A stretch of DNA of 64,000 nt, from the NCBI RefSeq assembly GCF_035621355.1, contig NZ_CP141769.1:1-64000 (forward strand), given 5' to 3'. How positions within the stretch are numbered: the first letter of the stretch is position 1; every line of letters starts with the position of its first letter. The position numbers and the translations under genes were made by a program. This stretch comes from Thiobacillus sp. SCUT-2. GTDB taxonomy: Bacteria > Pseudomonadota > Gammaproteobacteria > Burkholderiales > Thiobacillaceae. The notes under the pieces were generated by a model, which had not been told where the DNA came from, did no database searches, and was given only the letters and a program-made list of their open reading frames with translations. Shown here piece by piece: positions 23,517-32,645 of this stretch.

Positions 23517-24890
23517 ATGAAGATCATCATCCTCGGTGCCGGCCAGGTCGGCGGCAACCTGGCGGAGAGCCTGGTCGCCGAAAACAACGACATCACGGTC
23601 GTCGACCTCGACACCTCGAGGCTGGCGTTCCTGCAGGACCGCTTCGACCTGCGCACCGTGCGCGGCCATGCGGCGCAGCCCGCGGTGCTGAAGCAGGCCG
23701 GCGCCGGGGACGCGGACATGCTGGTGGCGGTCACGCAGAGCGACGAGACCAACCTGGTCGCATGCCGCATCGCATCGACCCTGTTCAACGTCCCCACGCG
23801 CATCGCGCGCATCCGCTCCAACGACTTCCTGGCCCTTGAAGGCGAATTCCTGGCGGAGCATTTCGGCGTCAACGACGTCATCAGCCCCGAGCAGGAAGTG
23901 ACCGACACGCTGCGGCGGCTGATCGAGCACCCGGAGGCGCTGCAGGTGCTCGACTTCGCCGACGGCAGGGTGCGGCTGATCGCGGTCCGCGCCTACCACG
24001 GCGGCCCGATGATCGGGCATGAATTGCAGGAGATCAAACGCCACATGCCGAGCGTGGATTGCCGCATTCCCGCGATCTACCGGCGCGACCGCGGCATCGT
24101 GCCCAAGGGGACCACGGTGATCGAGCCGGGTGACGAGGTGTTCTTCCTCGCGCGCAAGGAGGATATATCCTCCGTGATGCGCGAACTGCGGCGCATGGAA
24201 CGCCCCGTGAGGAAGGTCATGCTCGCCGGCGGCGGCAACATCGGGCGGCGCCTGGCGGCGCGCATCGAACGCGACTACGAGGTCAAGGTCATCGAGCACA
24301 ACAAGGCGGTCGGCAGCCTGCTGGCCGAACAGCTGCAGAAAACGCTGGTGCTGCAGGGCGACGCCACCGACGAGGAACTGCTCGACCAGGAGAACATCGC
24401 CTCCATGGACGTGTTCTGCGCGCTCACCAACGACGACGAGGACAACATCATGTCCGCGCTGCTGGCCAAGCGAATGGGGGCGCACCGCGTCATCGCCCTG
24501 ATCAACCGCTCGGCCTACGTCGACCTGGTGCAGGGCGGCGAGATCGACATCGCGATCTCGCCGGCGCAGGCTACTGTCGGGCCGTTGCTGTCCAAGATCC
24601 GCCGCGGCGACATGGTGGCGGTGCACTCGCTCCGGCGCGGCGCGGCCGAGGTGCTCGAGGTGGCCGTGCACGGCGATACGCGTACCTCGCGCGTCGTCGG
24701 CCGGCGCATCGGCGAAATCGACCTGCCCGACGGCGCGACGATCGCCGCGATCATCCGCAACAAGGACGTGGTCATCGCCCACCACGACACGCTGATCGAG
24801 TCGGAGGACCACCTCATCGTGTTCGCGCTCAACAAGCGCATCATTCCCAAGGTCGAGAAACTGCTCCAGGTCGGCTTCGGCTTCTTCTGA
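23517..24890 (+). CDS. trkA: Trk potassium uptake regulatory subunit TrkA
   Basis: TrkA is the cytosolic NAD-binding subunit that gates the TrkH potassium channel. The 457-residue product contains two RCK units, each with a Rossmann nucleotide motif (IILGAGQVGGNLAE at the start and VMLAGGGNIGRRLA near residue 235) and a TrkA-C domain. It follows ntrX by 15 bases and overlaps trkH by one base. Confidence 0.96.
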   Translation: MKIIILGAGQVGGNLAESLVAENNDITVVDLDTSRLAFLQDRFDLRTVRGHAAQPAVLKQAGAGDADMLVAVTQSDETNLVACRIASTLFNVPTRIARIRSNDFLALEGEFLAEHFGVNDVISPEQEVTDTLRRLIEHPEALQVLDFADGRVRLIAVRAYHGGPMIGHELQEIKRHMPSVDCRIPAIYRRDRGIVPKGTTVIEPGDEVFFLARKEDISSVMRELRRMERPVRKVMLAGGGNIGRRLAARIERDYEVKVIEHNKAVGSLLAEQLQKTLVLQGDATDEELLDQENIASMDVFCALTNDDEDNIMSALLAKRMGAHRVIALINRSAYVDLVQGGEIDIAISPAQATVGPLLSKIRRGDMVAVHSLRRGAAEVLEVAVHGDTRTSRVVGRRIGEIDLPDGATIAAIIRNKDVVIAHHDTLIESEDHLIVFALNKRIIPKVEKLLQVGFGFF

Positions 24891-26347
24891 TGTCGCGCAT
24901 CGCCCCCGTCCTCAACGTCCTGTCGAAGGTGATCATGCTGTTCGCGGCCACCTTCCTCGTGCCGCTGGGCCTGTCCTGGCTGCTGGGCGACGGCGCCGAG
25001 TATGCCTACGACGATGCGATCGTCATCACCTTTGCCGCCGGCGCGTTCACCTGGCTTCTGACCCGCGGACGGCAGCGCGAGCTGCAGATCCGCGACGGCT
25101 TCCTGCTCGTCGTGCTCGCCTGGACCAGCATTCCGGCCTTCGCCACGCTGCCGCTTCTCTTCTATCTGCCCCACCTGTCGTTCACCGACGCCTACTTCGA
25201 GACGGTATCGGGCATCACCACCACCGGCGCGACCGTGCTGACCGGGCTGGATGCGCTGCCGATGTCGATCAACCTGTGGCGCGGCCTGCTGGTGTGGTTC
25301 GGCGGCATGGGACTGATCGTGCTGGCCGTCGCCATCCTGCCGCTCCTCGGCGTCGGCGGCATGCAGATGTACAAGGCGGAGACACCCGGGCCGATGAAGG
25401 ACACCAAGCTCACGCCGCGCATCACCGAGACGGCCAAGGGGCTCTACCTCATCTACGTGGGCATCTCGGTCGCGTGCGGCGTGTCGTTCTGGCTTGCAGG
25501 GATGACGCCCTTCGATGCGGTCATGCATGCCTTCGCGACCATGGGGCTGGGTGGATTCTCGTCGCACGACGCGAGCTTCGGCTACTGGAATTCGCCGGCG
25601 ATCGAGGCGGTGACGGTCGTGTTCATGCTGCTCGCGGGAATCAATTTCTCCACCCATTTCCTGGCGTGGCGGCAACGCGGACTCAACGCCTACCGGGTCG
25701 ATCCCGAGGCGCGCTGGTTTCTCGCCGTGACGCTTGGCAGCGCGCTGCTGATCGCGGTCTACCTGCGGGCGGTGCACGTCTATCCCGATTTCCTCGAGGC
25801 GCTGCGCTATGCGGTGTTCAACACGGTCTCGATCGCGACGACCACAGGCTTCGCGAACACCGACTACAATCAATGGCCGATCTTTGCGCCGCTGTGGATG
25901 CTGATGCTGTCGGGCTTCGCGTCCTGTTCGGGCAGCACCGGCGGCGGCATGAAGATGGTGCGTGCGCAGCTGCTGTTCCGCCAGGGGCGGCGCGAGCTGA
26001 CGCGCCTGATTCATCCGGCGGCGCGCCTGCCGGTCAAGCTCGCCGGCCAGGTGGTGCCGAACAACGTCATCTATGCGGTGCTGGCCTTCGCCTTCATGTA
26101 CGTGTGCGCGATCCTCGTCATGACCCTGCTGATGACGGCCAGCGGCCTCGACCTCATCACCGCGTTCTCCGCCGTGCTCGCGTCGATCAACAACACCGGC
26201 CCCGGGCTCAACGCCGTGGGGCCCGCGACGACCTACGCCGTGCTCACCGATTTCCAGACCTGGGTCTGCACCATCGCGATGCTGCTCGGCCGGCTGGAGC
26301 TGCTGACGGTGCTGGTCGTCTTCTCGAGGGCCTTCTGGCGTGCCTGA
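24890..26347 (+). CDS. trkH: Trk potassium channel subunit TrkH
   Basis: The membrane subunit of the Trk potassium uptake system. The 485-residue product is strongly hydrophobic with about ten membrane helices. It has the expected four pore-loop selectivity segments, for example VSGITTTGATVL, MGLGGFSSH, ATTTGFANTDY and NNTGPGLNAVG, each with a central glycine. A positively charged loop follows the SGSTGGGMK segment. It directly overlaps trkA. Confidence 0.96.
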   Translation: MSRIAPVLNVLSKVIMLFAATFLVPLGLSWLLGDGAEYAYDDAIVITFAAGAFTWLLTRGRQRELQIRDGFLLVVLAWTSIPAFATLPLLFYLPHLSFTDAYFETVSGITTTGATVLTGLDALPMSINLWRGLLVWFGGMGLIVLAVAILPLLGVGGMQMYKAETPGPMKDTKLTPRITETAKGLYLIYVGISVACGVSFWLAGMTPFDAVMHAFATMGLGGFSSHDASFGYWNSPAIEAVTVVFMLLAGINFSTHFLAWRQRGLNAYRVDPEARWFLAVTLGSALLIAVYLRAVHVYPDFLEALRYAVFNTVSIATTTGFANTDYNQWPIFAPLWMLMLSGFASCSGSTGGGMKMVRAQLLFRQGRRELTRLIHPAARLPVKLAGQVVPNNVIYAVLAFAFMYVCAILVMTLLMTASGLDLITAFSAVLASINNTGPGLNAVGPATTYAVLTDFQTWVCTIAMLLGRLELLTVLVVFSRAFWRA

Positions 26348-26678
26348 CCCGCTGGAGAATTTCCTCGCCATGCTTGCGGGCGGCCGCGACGGCGCGCTGC
26401 TGCGCTATTCGCTCGGCAACGAATATCTGAAGCGGGGCGAACCGGCGGAGGCGGCCGCGCACCTGCAGCGCGCGGTCGAGCACGATCCCAAGTATTCGGC
26501 CGCGTGGAAGCTGCTCGGCCGCGCGCTGGCCGAGGCCGGCCGGGCGGACGCGGCGCTTGCCGCCTACCGCGAGGGCATCGCCGTGGCCGAAGCCCGCGGC
26601 GACAAGCAGGCGGCCAGGGAGATGGGCGTCTTCGCCCGGCGAATCGAGAAGCAGCTTGGGTTAAAATCCGACGATTGA
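26340..26678 (+). CDS. Small TPR protein
   Basis: A 112-residue soluble protein made of tetratricopeptide repeats ([20 protein letters not shown], then a second unit at about 53-86), which usually mediate protein contacts. The GTG start lies inside the end of trkH, so it is probably translated from the same message. Similar small TPR proteins are widespread and without assigned function. Confidence 0.75.
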   Translation: MPDPLENFLAMLAGGRDGALLRYSLGNEYLKRGEPAEAAAHLQRAVEHDPKYSAAWKLLGRALAEAGRADAALAAYREGIAVAEARGDKQAAREMGVFARRIEKQLGLKSDD

Positions 26679-26697
26679 TTCTTTCAGGAGCCGCAAA

Positions 26698-26973
26698 ATG
26701 ACGCGAATGGTGAATTGTGTGAAGCTCGGGCGCGAAGCCGAAGGCCTGGCCTTCCAGCCGGTCCCGGGCGAACTGGGCAAGAAGATTTTCGAGAACGTGT
26801 CGAAGGAGGCGTGGAGCGGCTGGCAGCGCCACCAGACGATGCTGATCAACGAGAACCGCCTCAACCTGGCCGACCCGCAGGCGCGCGCCTACCTGATGGA
26901 GCAGATGGAACGCTACTTCTTCGGCGGCGGCAACGTCGACGCCGCGGCGGGTTACGTTCCGCCCCGCCGTTAA
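26698..26973 (+). CDS. yggX: Fe(II) trafficking protein YggX
   Basis: A 91-residue member of the YggX family, associated with iron handling and protection of iron-sulfur proteins from oxidation. The product starts [19 protein letters not shown] with the conserved Cys7 and contains [15 protein letters not shown], the family core. CAGGAG lies about 7 bases before the ATG. A perfect palindromic terminator follows. Confidence 0.95.
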   Translation: MTRMVNCVKLGREAEGLAFQPVPGELGKKIFENVSKEAWSGWQRHQTMLINENRLNLADPQARAYLMEQMERYFFGGGNVDAAAGYVPPRR

Positions 26974-26986
26974 GCGGACCGCAACA

Positions 26987-27018
26987 AGCAGAACGGGCGC
27001 CGCGGCGCCCGTTCTGCT
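26987..27018. terminator. Bidirectional terminator between yggX and phoU
   Basis: A perfect 32-base palindrome, AGCAGAACGGGCGCCG followed by its exact reverse complement, then TTT. It separates two convergent genes and can stop transcription from both sides. Confidence 0.9.
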
Positions 27019-27035
27019 TTTCCGCTAGGTAGCGC

Positions 27036-27737
27036 CTAGAGCACTTCCTTCTCGATCTCCTCGAGCGAGGTGTGGCGGACGTCCTTGCCCTTCACCATGT
27101 AGACGACGTATTCCGACATGTTCTTCGCGTGGTCGCCCATGCGCTCGATCGCCTTGGTGACGAAGAGGATGTCGATGAAGACCGAGATCGTCCGCGGGTC
27201 TTCCATCATGAAGGTGATCAGGTGGCGCAGGTTGAGCCGGAACTCCTCGTCGACCGACTGGTCCTGCCGCGCGATCTCGACCGTCTTGGTGGCGTCGAGG
27301 CGGGCGAAGCCGTCCAGCGCCTTGCGCAGCATGTCGAGCACCAGGTCGGCCATGTACTTGACCTCGGTGAAGCGCGGCAGGCTGATGCGCTCGGCCTGAT
27401 GGATCAGCTTGGCCATGCGCGCGATCTTGGCGGCTTCGTCGCCGATGCGCTCGAGGTCGGTGATGGTCTTGACGACCATCATCACCATCCGCAGGTCGGA
27501 TGCGGTCGGCTGGCGGCGCGCGATGATGTTGGTGCAGTCCTCGTCGATCGCCACTTCCAGCGCGTTGACGTTGTGGTCGTTCGCGTCCACCTGGTCGGCC
27601 AGCTTCATGTCGCCCTGGATCAGCGCCTCGATGGCGTTGGTGATCTGCTCCTCGACCAGGCCACCCATCTTCAGCACGTTGGCGCGCACGGCCTCCAGCT
27701 CGGCGTCGAACTGCTTGTAGGTGTGTTCAGTTGGCAT
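27036..27737 (-). CDS. phoU: Phosphate signalling protein PhoU
   Basis: PhoU dampens PhoR/PhoB signalling when phosphate is plentiful. The 233-residue product contains two three-helix PhoU repeats (about 18-105 and 120-208), with metal-ligand motifs such as IGDEAAKIARMAK and ERMGDHAKNMSEYVVY. It stands alone; no pst genes are in the window. Confidence 0.95.
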   Translation of the reverse strand: MPTEHTYKQFDAELEAVRANVLKMGGLVEEQITNAIEALIQGDMKLADQVDANDHNVNALEVAIDEDCTNIIARRQPTASDLRMVMMVVKTITDLERIGDEAAKIARMAKLIHQAERISLPRFTEVKYMADLVLDMLRKALDGFARLDATKTVEIARQDQSVDEEFRLNLRHLITFMMEDPRTISVFIDILFVTKAIERMGDHAKNMSEYVVYMVKGKDVRHTSLEEIEKEVL

Positions 27738-27809
27738 GGTGTCGATCTCTCCAAAAGTCTGCCTTTAATTATAGGCCCCGTCCTGTGACGCTAGCATGTA
27801 CGGCAGGTT

Positions 27810-28256
27810 TCAGCGGGTGCTGAAGGGCACGGCATAACGCGTTCCGTCGATGTCGAGGTAAAGCGTCCAGTCGTGGCGGCCGCTGACGCACACGGGCAGC
27901 GTCACGCTCGACGTGAAGGCGCCGTCGGCGGCCGGCCGCAGATCATAGCGGTTGAAGCCCATTTCCATGCCGTTCATCTGGAATTCGGCGCTGACCCGCG
28001 CGGCGCCGGGTGCGCGCACGGCGATGTCGAACGCCTCGAGCGGCTTCGGCGCGGACGAGAAGCGCACCGTCGCGCGCGCTCCGCCGTGCCGGAAGCTGCA
28101 GCCCCGCAGCACGTCGGTGCAGGCGACCGCATGGGCCCCGGCCGGCCGGCTGAGCCAGTAGCCGGCGGCCGCGATGGCGGCCAGCGCGACGGCCAGCAGC
28201 AGCGGCCCGACCACGCGCAGCGAAACGCCCGTTCCCTCGGGGCCTTCTCCGCTCAT
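27810..28256 (-). CDS. Membrane-anchored beta-sandwich protein (FixH/YtkA-like?)
   Basis: A 148-residue protein with one N-terminal membrane helix ([17 protein letters not shown]) and an external domain. The external part holds two cysteines (ACTDVLRGC) and a beta-rich region with [12 protein letters not shown] and a final [16 protein letters not shown]. The pattern recalls FixH/YtkA-type periplasmic domains, but I cannot assign it firmly. Its ATG overlaps the stop of the Nudix-ThiE gene (ATGA), so the two are translationally coupled. Confidence 0.6.
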   Translation of the reverse strand: MSGEGPEGTGVSLRVVGPLLLAVALAAIAAAGYWLSRPAGAHAVACTDVLRGCSFRHGGARATVRFSSAPKPLEAFDIAVRAPGAARVSAEFQMNGMEMGFNRYDLRPAADGAFTSSVTLPVCVSGRHDWTLYLDIDGTRYAVPFSTR

Positions 28257-29191
28257 GTCCATGCACCACGGAGCAGGGCCACGCCGTGCGCCCCGTGCGA
28301 TTGCGCCAGCGCGAGGTCGTCGCGCCCGAGGCCGCCGAGGCCGTATACCGGAATCGGGCTGGCGGCGGCCAGCGCGGAGAAGGTCTCCCAGCCCAGCGTC
28401 GGCGCGCCCGGATGGGTCAGCGTGGGCAGCACCGGCGACAGCAGGGCGAAGTCGGCGCCGATGGCCGCCGCATGCGCGAGCTCCACGGCATCGTGGCAGG
28501 AGGCTCCGACCCACTCGCAGTCCGGCCGCACCGACAGCGATGCGGCGGCGGCGGCATCCAGATGCACGCCGTCGGCGCCGGCCGCGCGCGCCAGATCGAG
28601 GCTGCCGTTCACGAGCACGCGCGCGCCGTGGGCATGGGCGCGGCGCACGGTCTCGCGCGCGAGTTCGAGGCGCGCGGCCTCGGCCAGCGACTTGTCGCGC
28701 AGCTGGATCAGCCGCAGGCCGTCGTGGAGGGCGACGTCGAGGCGCGCGAGGAAGCTGTCGACTCCGAGTGCCTCGGCGTGCGAGATGCCCAGGACGGGCG
28801 GCAGCGAGAGCGCTTTCACGATCGGGAAATTGGCCGGCAACAGCGGCGTCACCTCGACCGCGTCGGGGCGCTGCCAGGAGAAGACCTGGCCTTCGTGCGG
28901 ATGCGGCGTGCCCTGCCACTCGAACACGCGGAAGAAATTCAGCCGCACCGTCGCGTGCGGATATTCGAAGACGCGCGTGATCCAGCGGCAGGCGCGCGTG
29001 ACGGCGATGCCGAGTTCCTCGTGCAGCTCGCGCGCCAGCGCCGCTTCCAGCGATTCGCCCGGCTCGACCTTGCCGCCGGGAAACTCCCAGTAGCCGGCGT
29101 AGGGCTTGCCGGCAGGACGCTGGGCCAGCAGAACACGGCCGTCCGGCTGGACGAGGACTGCCGCGGCGACTTCGGTGATGGCGGCCGTCAT
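28253..29191 (-). CDS. Nudix hydrolase fused to a ThiE-like domain
   Basis: The 312-residue protein joins an N-terminal MutT-type Nudix domain to a C-terminal thiamine phosphate synthase/TenI-like barrel. The Nudix box is GGKVEPGES with RELHEELGI (residues 41-62). The barrel runs from about residue 135 and contains [17 protein letters not shown] and [10 protein letters not shown]. Such fusions are known in proteobacteria, where the Nudix part is thought to clean up oxidised nucleotides such as 8-oxo-dGTP. The role of the second domain is unclear. The gene overlaps both neighbours by four bases (ATGA), so it is the middle of a three-gene operon. Confidence 0.85.
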   Translation of the reverse strand: MTAAITEVAAAVLVQPDGRVLLAQRPAGKPYAGYWEFPGGKVEPGESLEAALARELHEELGIAVTRACRWITRVFEYPHATVRLNFFRVFEWQGTPHPHEGQVFSWQRPDAVEVTPLLPANFPIVKALSLPPVLGISHAEALGVDSFLARLDVALHDGLRLIQLRDKSLAEAARLELARETVRRAHAHGARVLVNGSLDLARAAGADGVHLDAAAAASLSVRPDCEWVGASCHDAVELAHAAAIGADFALLSPVLPTLTHPGAPTLGWETFSALAAASPIPVYGLGGLGRDDLALAQSHGAHGVALLRGAWT

Positions 29192-30027
29192 CGGCGCCCG
29201 GCCCAGTCGCGCGCGAACTGCCAGGCGACCCGGCCGTTGCGCGCGCCGCGGCTGAGCGACCACTGCAGCGCGGCGCGCTCGAAGTCCTCGTCGGGGCGCG
29301 CGCCGAGGCTGGCCGCCCAGTGGCGCGCGATCGCGAGGTAGGTGTCCTGGTCCATGCCGTGGAACGGCACCCACAGGCCGAAGCGGTCGGACAGCGAGAT
29401 CTTTTCCTCGGTCGCCTCGCCCGGATGCACCTCGCCGCCGGCATGCCGGGTCTCGAGGTTCTCCGCCATGTATTCCGGCATCAGGTGGCGGCGGTTGCTG
29501 GTCGCATAGATCAGCACGTTGTCCGACGGCCCCGCCAGCGAACCGTCGAGCGCGGCCTTGAGGCTCGCGTAGCCGGGCTCGTTTTCGGCGAAGGTGAGGT
29601 CGTCGATGAACACCACGAAGCGACGGGGCGCGTCCGCGAGCAGGTCGAAGAGGTCGGGCAGCTGCGGCAGCCCTGCCTTGTCGACCTCGATCAGGCGCAG
29701 TCCCCTGGGCGCGTATTTGGCGTGCACGGCCTTCACCAGCGACGACTTGCCGCAGCCGCGCGCGCCGGTGAGCAGCACGTTGTTGGCCGGCCGGCCGGAG
29801 ACGAACTGGCGGGTGTTCGCGTCGACCCGCTGCTTCTGCTCGTCGATCGCCAGCAGGTCCTTAAGCGCCACGCGCTGCGGGTGAAGAATGGGCTTGAGGG
29901 TGCCTGCCGGTGCCGCCCAGCGGGCGGCGCGAACGCTCTTCCAGTCGAACGGGGATGGCGCCGCGGCGCCGTCGAGTCGGTCGAGCAGCCGCTCGATGCG
30001 CGGCACCAGGGAGGCGAAATCGGTCAT
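29188..30027 (-). CDS. DUF815-type AAA+ ATPase
   Basis: A 279-residue protein with Walker [17 protein letters not shown] (about 87-102) and Walker [12 protein letters not shown]. The signatures [14 protein letters not shown] and [16 protein letters not shown] match the DUF815 ATPase family. It is probably a cytosolic ATPase of unknown client. It is first in an operon with the Nudix-ThiE fusion and the anchored protein. Confidence 0.85.
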   Translation of the reverse strand: MTDFASLVPRIERLLDRLDGAAAPSPFDWKSVRAARWAAPAGTLKPILHPQRVALKDLLAIDEQKQRVDANTRQFVSGRPANNVLLTGARGCGKSSLVKAVHAKYAPRGLRLIEVDKAGLPQLPDLFDLLADAPRRFVVFIDDLTFAENEPGYASLKAALDGSLAGPSDNVLIYATSNRRHLMPEYMAENLETRHAGGEVHPGEATEEKISLSDRFGLWVPFHGMDQDTYLAIARHWAASLGARPDEDFERAALQWSLSRGARNGRVAWQFARDWAGRR

Positions 30028-30163
30028 CCGCAGATTCTAGCCGCTCGCTTAGGAAAAATTTAGGTTTCCGCTAGCAAAGACTTATCAACGCGCGGCGGGC
30101 GGCCTGCGTACGCTTGGCCTGGTTCGGGCGCATGGTGCGTCCGCGCACAGGAAAGGAGAGGAC

Positions 30164-30661
30164 ATGAACACGAACAAGACATTCGCGGCGGGGCTGCTCG
30201 CCTGCCTGGTGCCGCTTGCGGCAGCGGCGCAGGGTGCCGGCAGCGCAGCCGAGATCCGCCACGGCCGCTATCTCGTCCGCACCTCCGGATGCAACGATTG
30301 CCACACGCCGGGCTACATGCAGAAGGACGGCCAGGTGCCGGAATCCGAATGGCTGATCGGCACCGGCGTGGGCTGGCACGGACCGTGGGGGACGACCTAC
30401 CCGGCGAACCTGCGGAAACTGGTGCAGGAGATGGACGAGCACGCCTGGGTGGAGCGGGCGCGGAAACCGATGCGGCCGCCTATGCCGGCGCCTTCGCTGC
30501 GTGCCATGAGCGACGCCGACCTGAAGGCGATATACCGCTATGTGCGCAGCCTCGGACCGAAGGGCGAGGCGGCACCGGCCTACGTGCCGCCCGGGGAGCC
30601 GGTGGCGACGCCCTATCTCGACCTCACCCCGAAGAACCTGCCGACGCAGGTGGCGCAGTGA
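30164..30661 (+). CDS. Periplasmic c-type cytochrome
   Basis: A 165-residue exported protein with a signal peptide (FAAGLLACLVPLAAAAQ) and one haem-binding motif CNDCH (C43, C46, H47). The following region (WLIGTGVGWHGPWGTTYPANL) resembles single-haem cytochromes associated with dehydrogenases. GGAGAGG lies about 5 bases before the ATG. Its stop overlaps the GTG of the E1-alpha gene, which suggests a shared message, though an electron-transfer link to that enzyme is only inference. Confidence 0.85.
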   Translation: MNTNKTFAAGLLACLVPLAAAAQGAGSAAEIRHGRYLVRTSGCNDCHTPGYMQKDGQVPESEWLIGTGVGWHGPWGTTYPANLRKLVQEMDEHAWVERARKPMRPPMPAPSLRAMSDADLKAIYRYVRSLGPKGEAAPAYVPPGEPVATPYLDLTPKNLPTQVAQ

Positions 30662-31641
30662 GCGCGGCGGCAACCGTGCCGGCGACGGTGCGCCGGCTGG
30701 AGACGATGCTGCTGGCCCGCGCCTACGAAGAGGCGCTGGTCGAGCTGCAGCACGGCGGCGCGCCGGGGACCTGCACCAGCGTCGGCCAGGAGGCGTGCGC
30801 AGTCGGCGTCGTCGGCGCGCTCGAGCCGCGCGACCGCCTTCTCACCAACCATCGCAGCGCGGCCCACCTCATCGCACGCGGCGCCGACCCCGGCCGCCTG
30901 ATGGCCGAGGTGCTCGGCCGCGTCGACGGCTATTGCGGCGGGCGCAGCGGCAGCCTCCACATCTCGGCCAGGGAACTCGGCGTCGTGCTCACCTCGACGA
31001 TCGTCGGCGGCGAACTGTCGATGGCGCCCGGCGTGGCGCTCGCCCAGAAGATGGGCCAGGGCGAGGCCGGCGGGATCGTCGCGGTGTTCTTCGGCGACGG
31101 CGCGGCGTGCGAGGGCATCTTCCACGAGGCGCTCAACCTCGCGGTGCAGTGGCAGCTGCCGCTGCTGTTCGTCTGCGAGAACAACGACTGGCAGGCCTTC
31201 GTGCATCGGCGCGAGACCATGCCCGACAATGCGATCGCGGCCTGGGCAGCCGGCCACGGCCTGGCGGTCCGGACGGTCGACGGCAACGACGTGGAGGCGG
31301 TGCATGCCGCGGCAAGCGAGGCGGTTGCGGGCATCCGCGCGGATGGCCGGCCGCGGTTTCTGGAACTCGTCACCTACCGCCTGCGCGGCCACTTCGAGCC
31401 CGACGACCAGGCCTACGTCGATCCCGCCGAACTGGCGCGCTGGCAGGCGCGCGATCCGCTGCAGCAGCAGGCGGACCGGCTGCTCGCGCAGGCGGCGCTC
31501 GACTCCGCCGGCCTGGCGAGGCTGCACGAGGCCGCCCGCGCGCGCATCGCGGCGGCGGTGGCGTTCGCGCAGGCGAGCGCCTGGCCCGACCCGCGCGCGC
31601 TGACCCGCCATGTCTATGCCGAACAGGGAGACCGCCCATGA
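30658..31641 (+). CDS. TPP-dependent 2-oxoacid dehydrogenase E1, alpha subunit
   Basis: A 327-residue alpha subunit of the pyruvate/acetoin/branched-chain oxoacid dehydrogenase family, which decarboxylates a 2-oxoacid on thiamine diphosphate. The TPP motif begins FFGDGAACEGIFHE and ends with the Asn pair in CENND (about residues 143-176). The GTG start overlaps the cytochrome stop and the end overlaps the beta-subunit start. It is close to acetoin dehydrogenase AcoA in form, but the substrate cannot be told from sequence. No E2 or E3 gene follows. Confidence 0.85.
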   Translation: MSAAATVPATVRRLETMLLARAYEEALVELQHGGAPGTCTSVGQEACAVGVVGALEPRDRLLTNHRSAAHLIARGADPGRLMAEVLGRVDGYCGGRSGSLHISARELGVVLTSTIVGGELSMAPGVALAQKMGQGEAGGIVAVFFGDGAACEGIFHEALNLAVQWQLPLLFVCENNDWQAFVHRRETMPDNAIAAWAAGHGLAVRTVDGNDVEAVHAAASEAVAGIRADGRPRFLELVTYRLRGHFEPDDQAYVDPAELARWQARDPLQQQADRLLAQAALDSAGLARLHEAARARIAAAVAFAQASAWPDPRALTRHVYAEQGDRP

Positions 31642-32633
31642 GCCGAATCACCACCGAACAGGCGATCCACCAGGCGCTCGCCGAGGAAATGCAGCGCGAC
31701 GCGCGCGTGTTCCTGATGGGCGAAGGCGTCGCCACCAAGCGTCCGGACCTGCTGCGCGATTTCGGCGCCGCGCGCGTGCGCAATACCCCGCTGGCCGAGG
31801 CCATCATCGCCGGAACCGCCGTGGGCGCGGCGGCGAGCGGGCTGCGGCCGGTGATCGACCTGCTGTTTGCGCCCTTTCTGACCTACGCGATGGATGCGCT
31901 GGTCAACAGCGCCGGCAAGCTGCGCTACCTGTCGGGCGGCCAGTTCGAATTTCCGCTGGTCGCCATGAGCATGACCGGCAGCGGCTGGTGCGTCGGCGCG
32001 CAGCACAACCACAATCTCGAGGCGATGTTCGTGCATGCACCGGGCCTCAAGGTCGTGATGCCGTCGACGCCCGCCGACTTCAAGGGCCTGCTCAAGTCGG
32101 CCATCCGCGATGCGGACCCGGTGCTGTTCTTCACCGACCTTGGGCTACTGCACCAGGAGGGCGAGGTGCCCGACGACGGCGACCACTGCGTGCCGCTCGG
32201 CGAGGCCGTGGTGCGCCGCGCGGGCAGGGACGTGACGCTGGTGAGCTACGCCAAGACGGTCGAGGTCTGCCTGCAGGCGGCGATGCAGTTGGGGGCGCAG
32301 GGGATCTCGGCGGAGGTGGTCGATCTGCGCACGCTGAAGCCGTTCGACGAGGCGACGGTGCTGAATTCGCTGCGCAAGACCGGCCGCCTCGTCATCGTCA
32401 CCGAGGCCAGCGGGCTGTGCGGCATGGCGGCGGAACTCGCGGCGCTGGCCGCGACACGCGCGTTCGCGGCCCTGCGCGCGCCGGTGGTGCGGCTGACCGG
32501 GCCGGACGCGCCCGCCGCCTCGTCGTGGGTCCTCGAGCAGGCCGCATTGCCGAGCGCCGATGCGGTCGTGCAGGCGGTCGAGGGCCTGCTGCACCAAGCG
32601 GTTGCCGAGCCGGCCGTGCTCGCCGCGAGCTGA
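31638..32633 (+). CDS. TPP-dependent 2-oxoacid dehydrogenase E1, beta subunit
   Basis: A 331-residue beta subunit that completes the alpha2-beta2 E1 enzyme with the gene just upstream (ATGA overlap). Conserved features include MGEGVA, RVRNTPLAEAIIAGTAVGAA and the transketolase C-terminal domain from about residue 195 (VTLVSYAKTVE). Downstream is a convergent gene, so the cluster ends here without an acyltransferase or dihydrolipoyl dehydrogenase. Those components may be elsewhere or the E1 may pass electrons to another acceptor. Confidence 0.85.
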   Translation: MSRITTEQAIHQALAEEMQRDARVFLMGEGVATKRPDLLRDFGAARVRNTPLAEAIIAGTAVGAAASGLRPVIDLLFAPFLTYAMDALVNSAGKLRYLSGGQFEFPLVAMSMTGSGWCVGAQHNHNLEAMFVHAPGLKVVMPSTPADFKGLLKSAIRDADPVLFFTDLGLLHQEGEVPDDGDHCVPLGEAVVRRAGRDVTLVSYAKTVEVCLQAAMQLGAQGISAEVVDLRTLKPFDEATVLNSLRKTGRLVIVTEASGLCGMAAELAALAATRAFAALRAPVVRLTGPDAPAASSWVLEQAALPSADAVVQAVEGLLHQAVAEPAVLAAS

Positions 32634-32645
32634 ACCCTGGTTCAG
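32630..32645. terminator. Hairpin spanning two convergent stop codons
   Basis: CTGAACC-CT-GGTTCAG is a perfect 7-bp stem containing the stop codons of both convergent genes. There is no T-tract, so it would be a weak or factor-assisted terminator. Confidence 0.35.
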
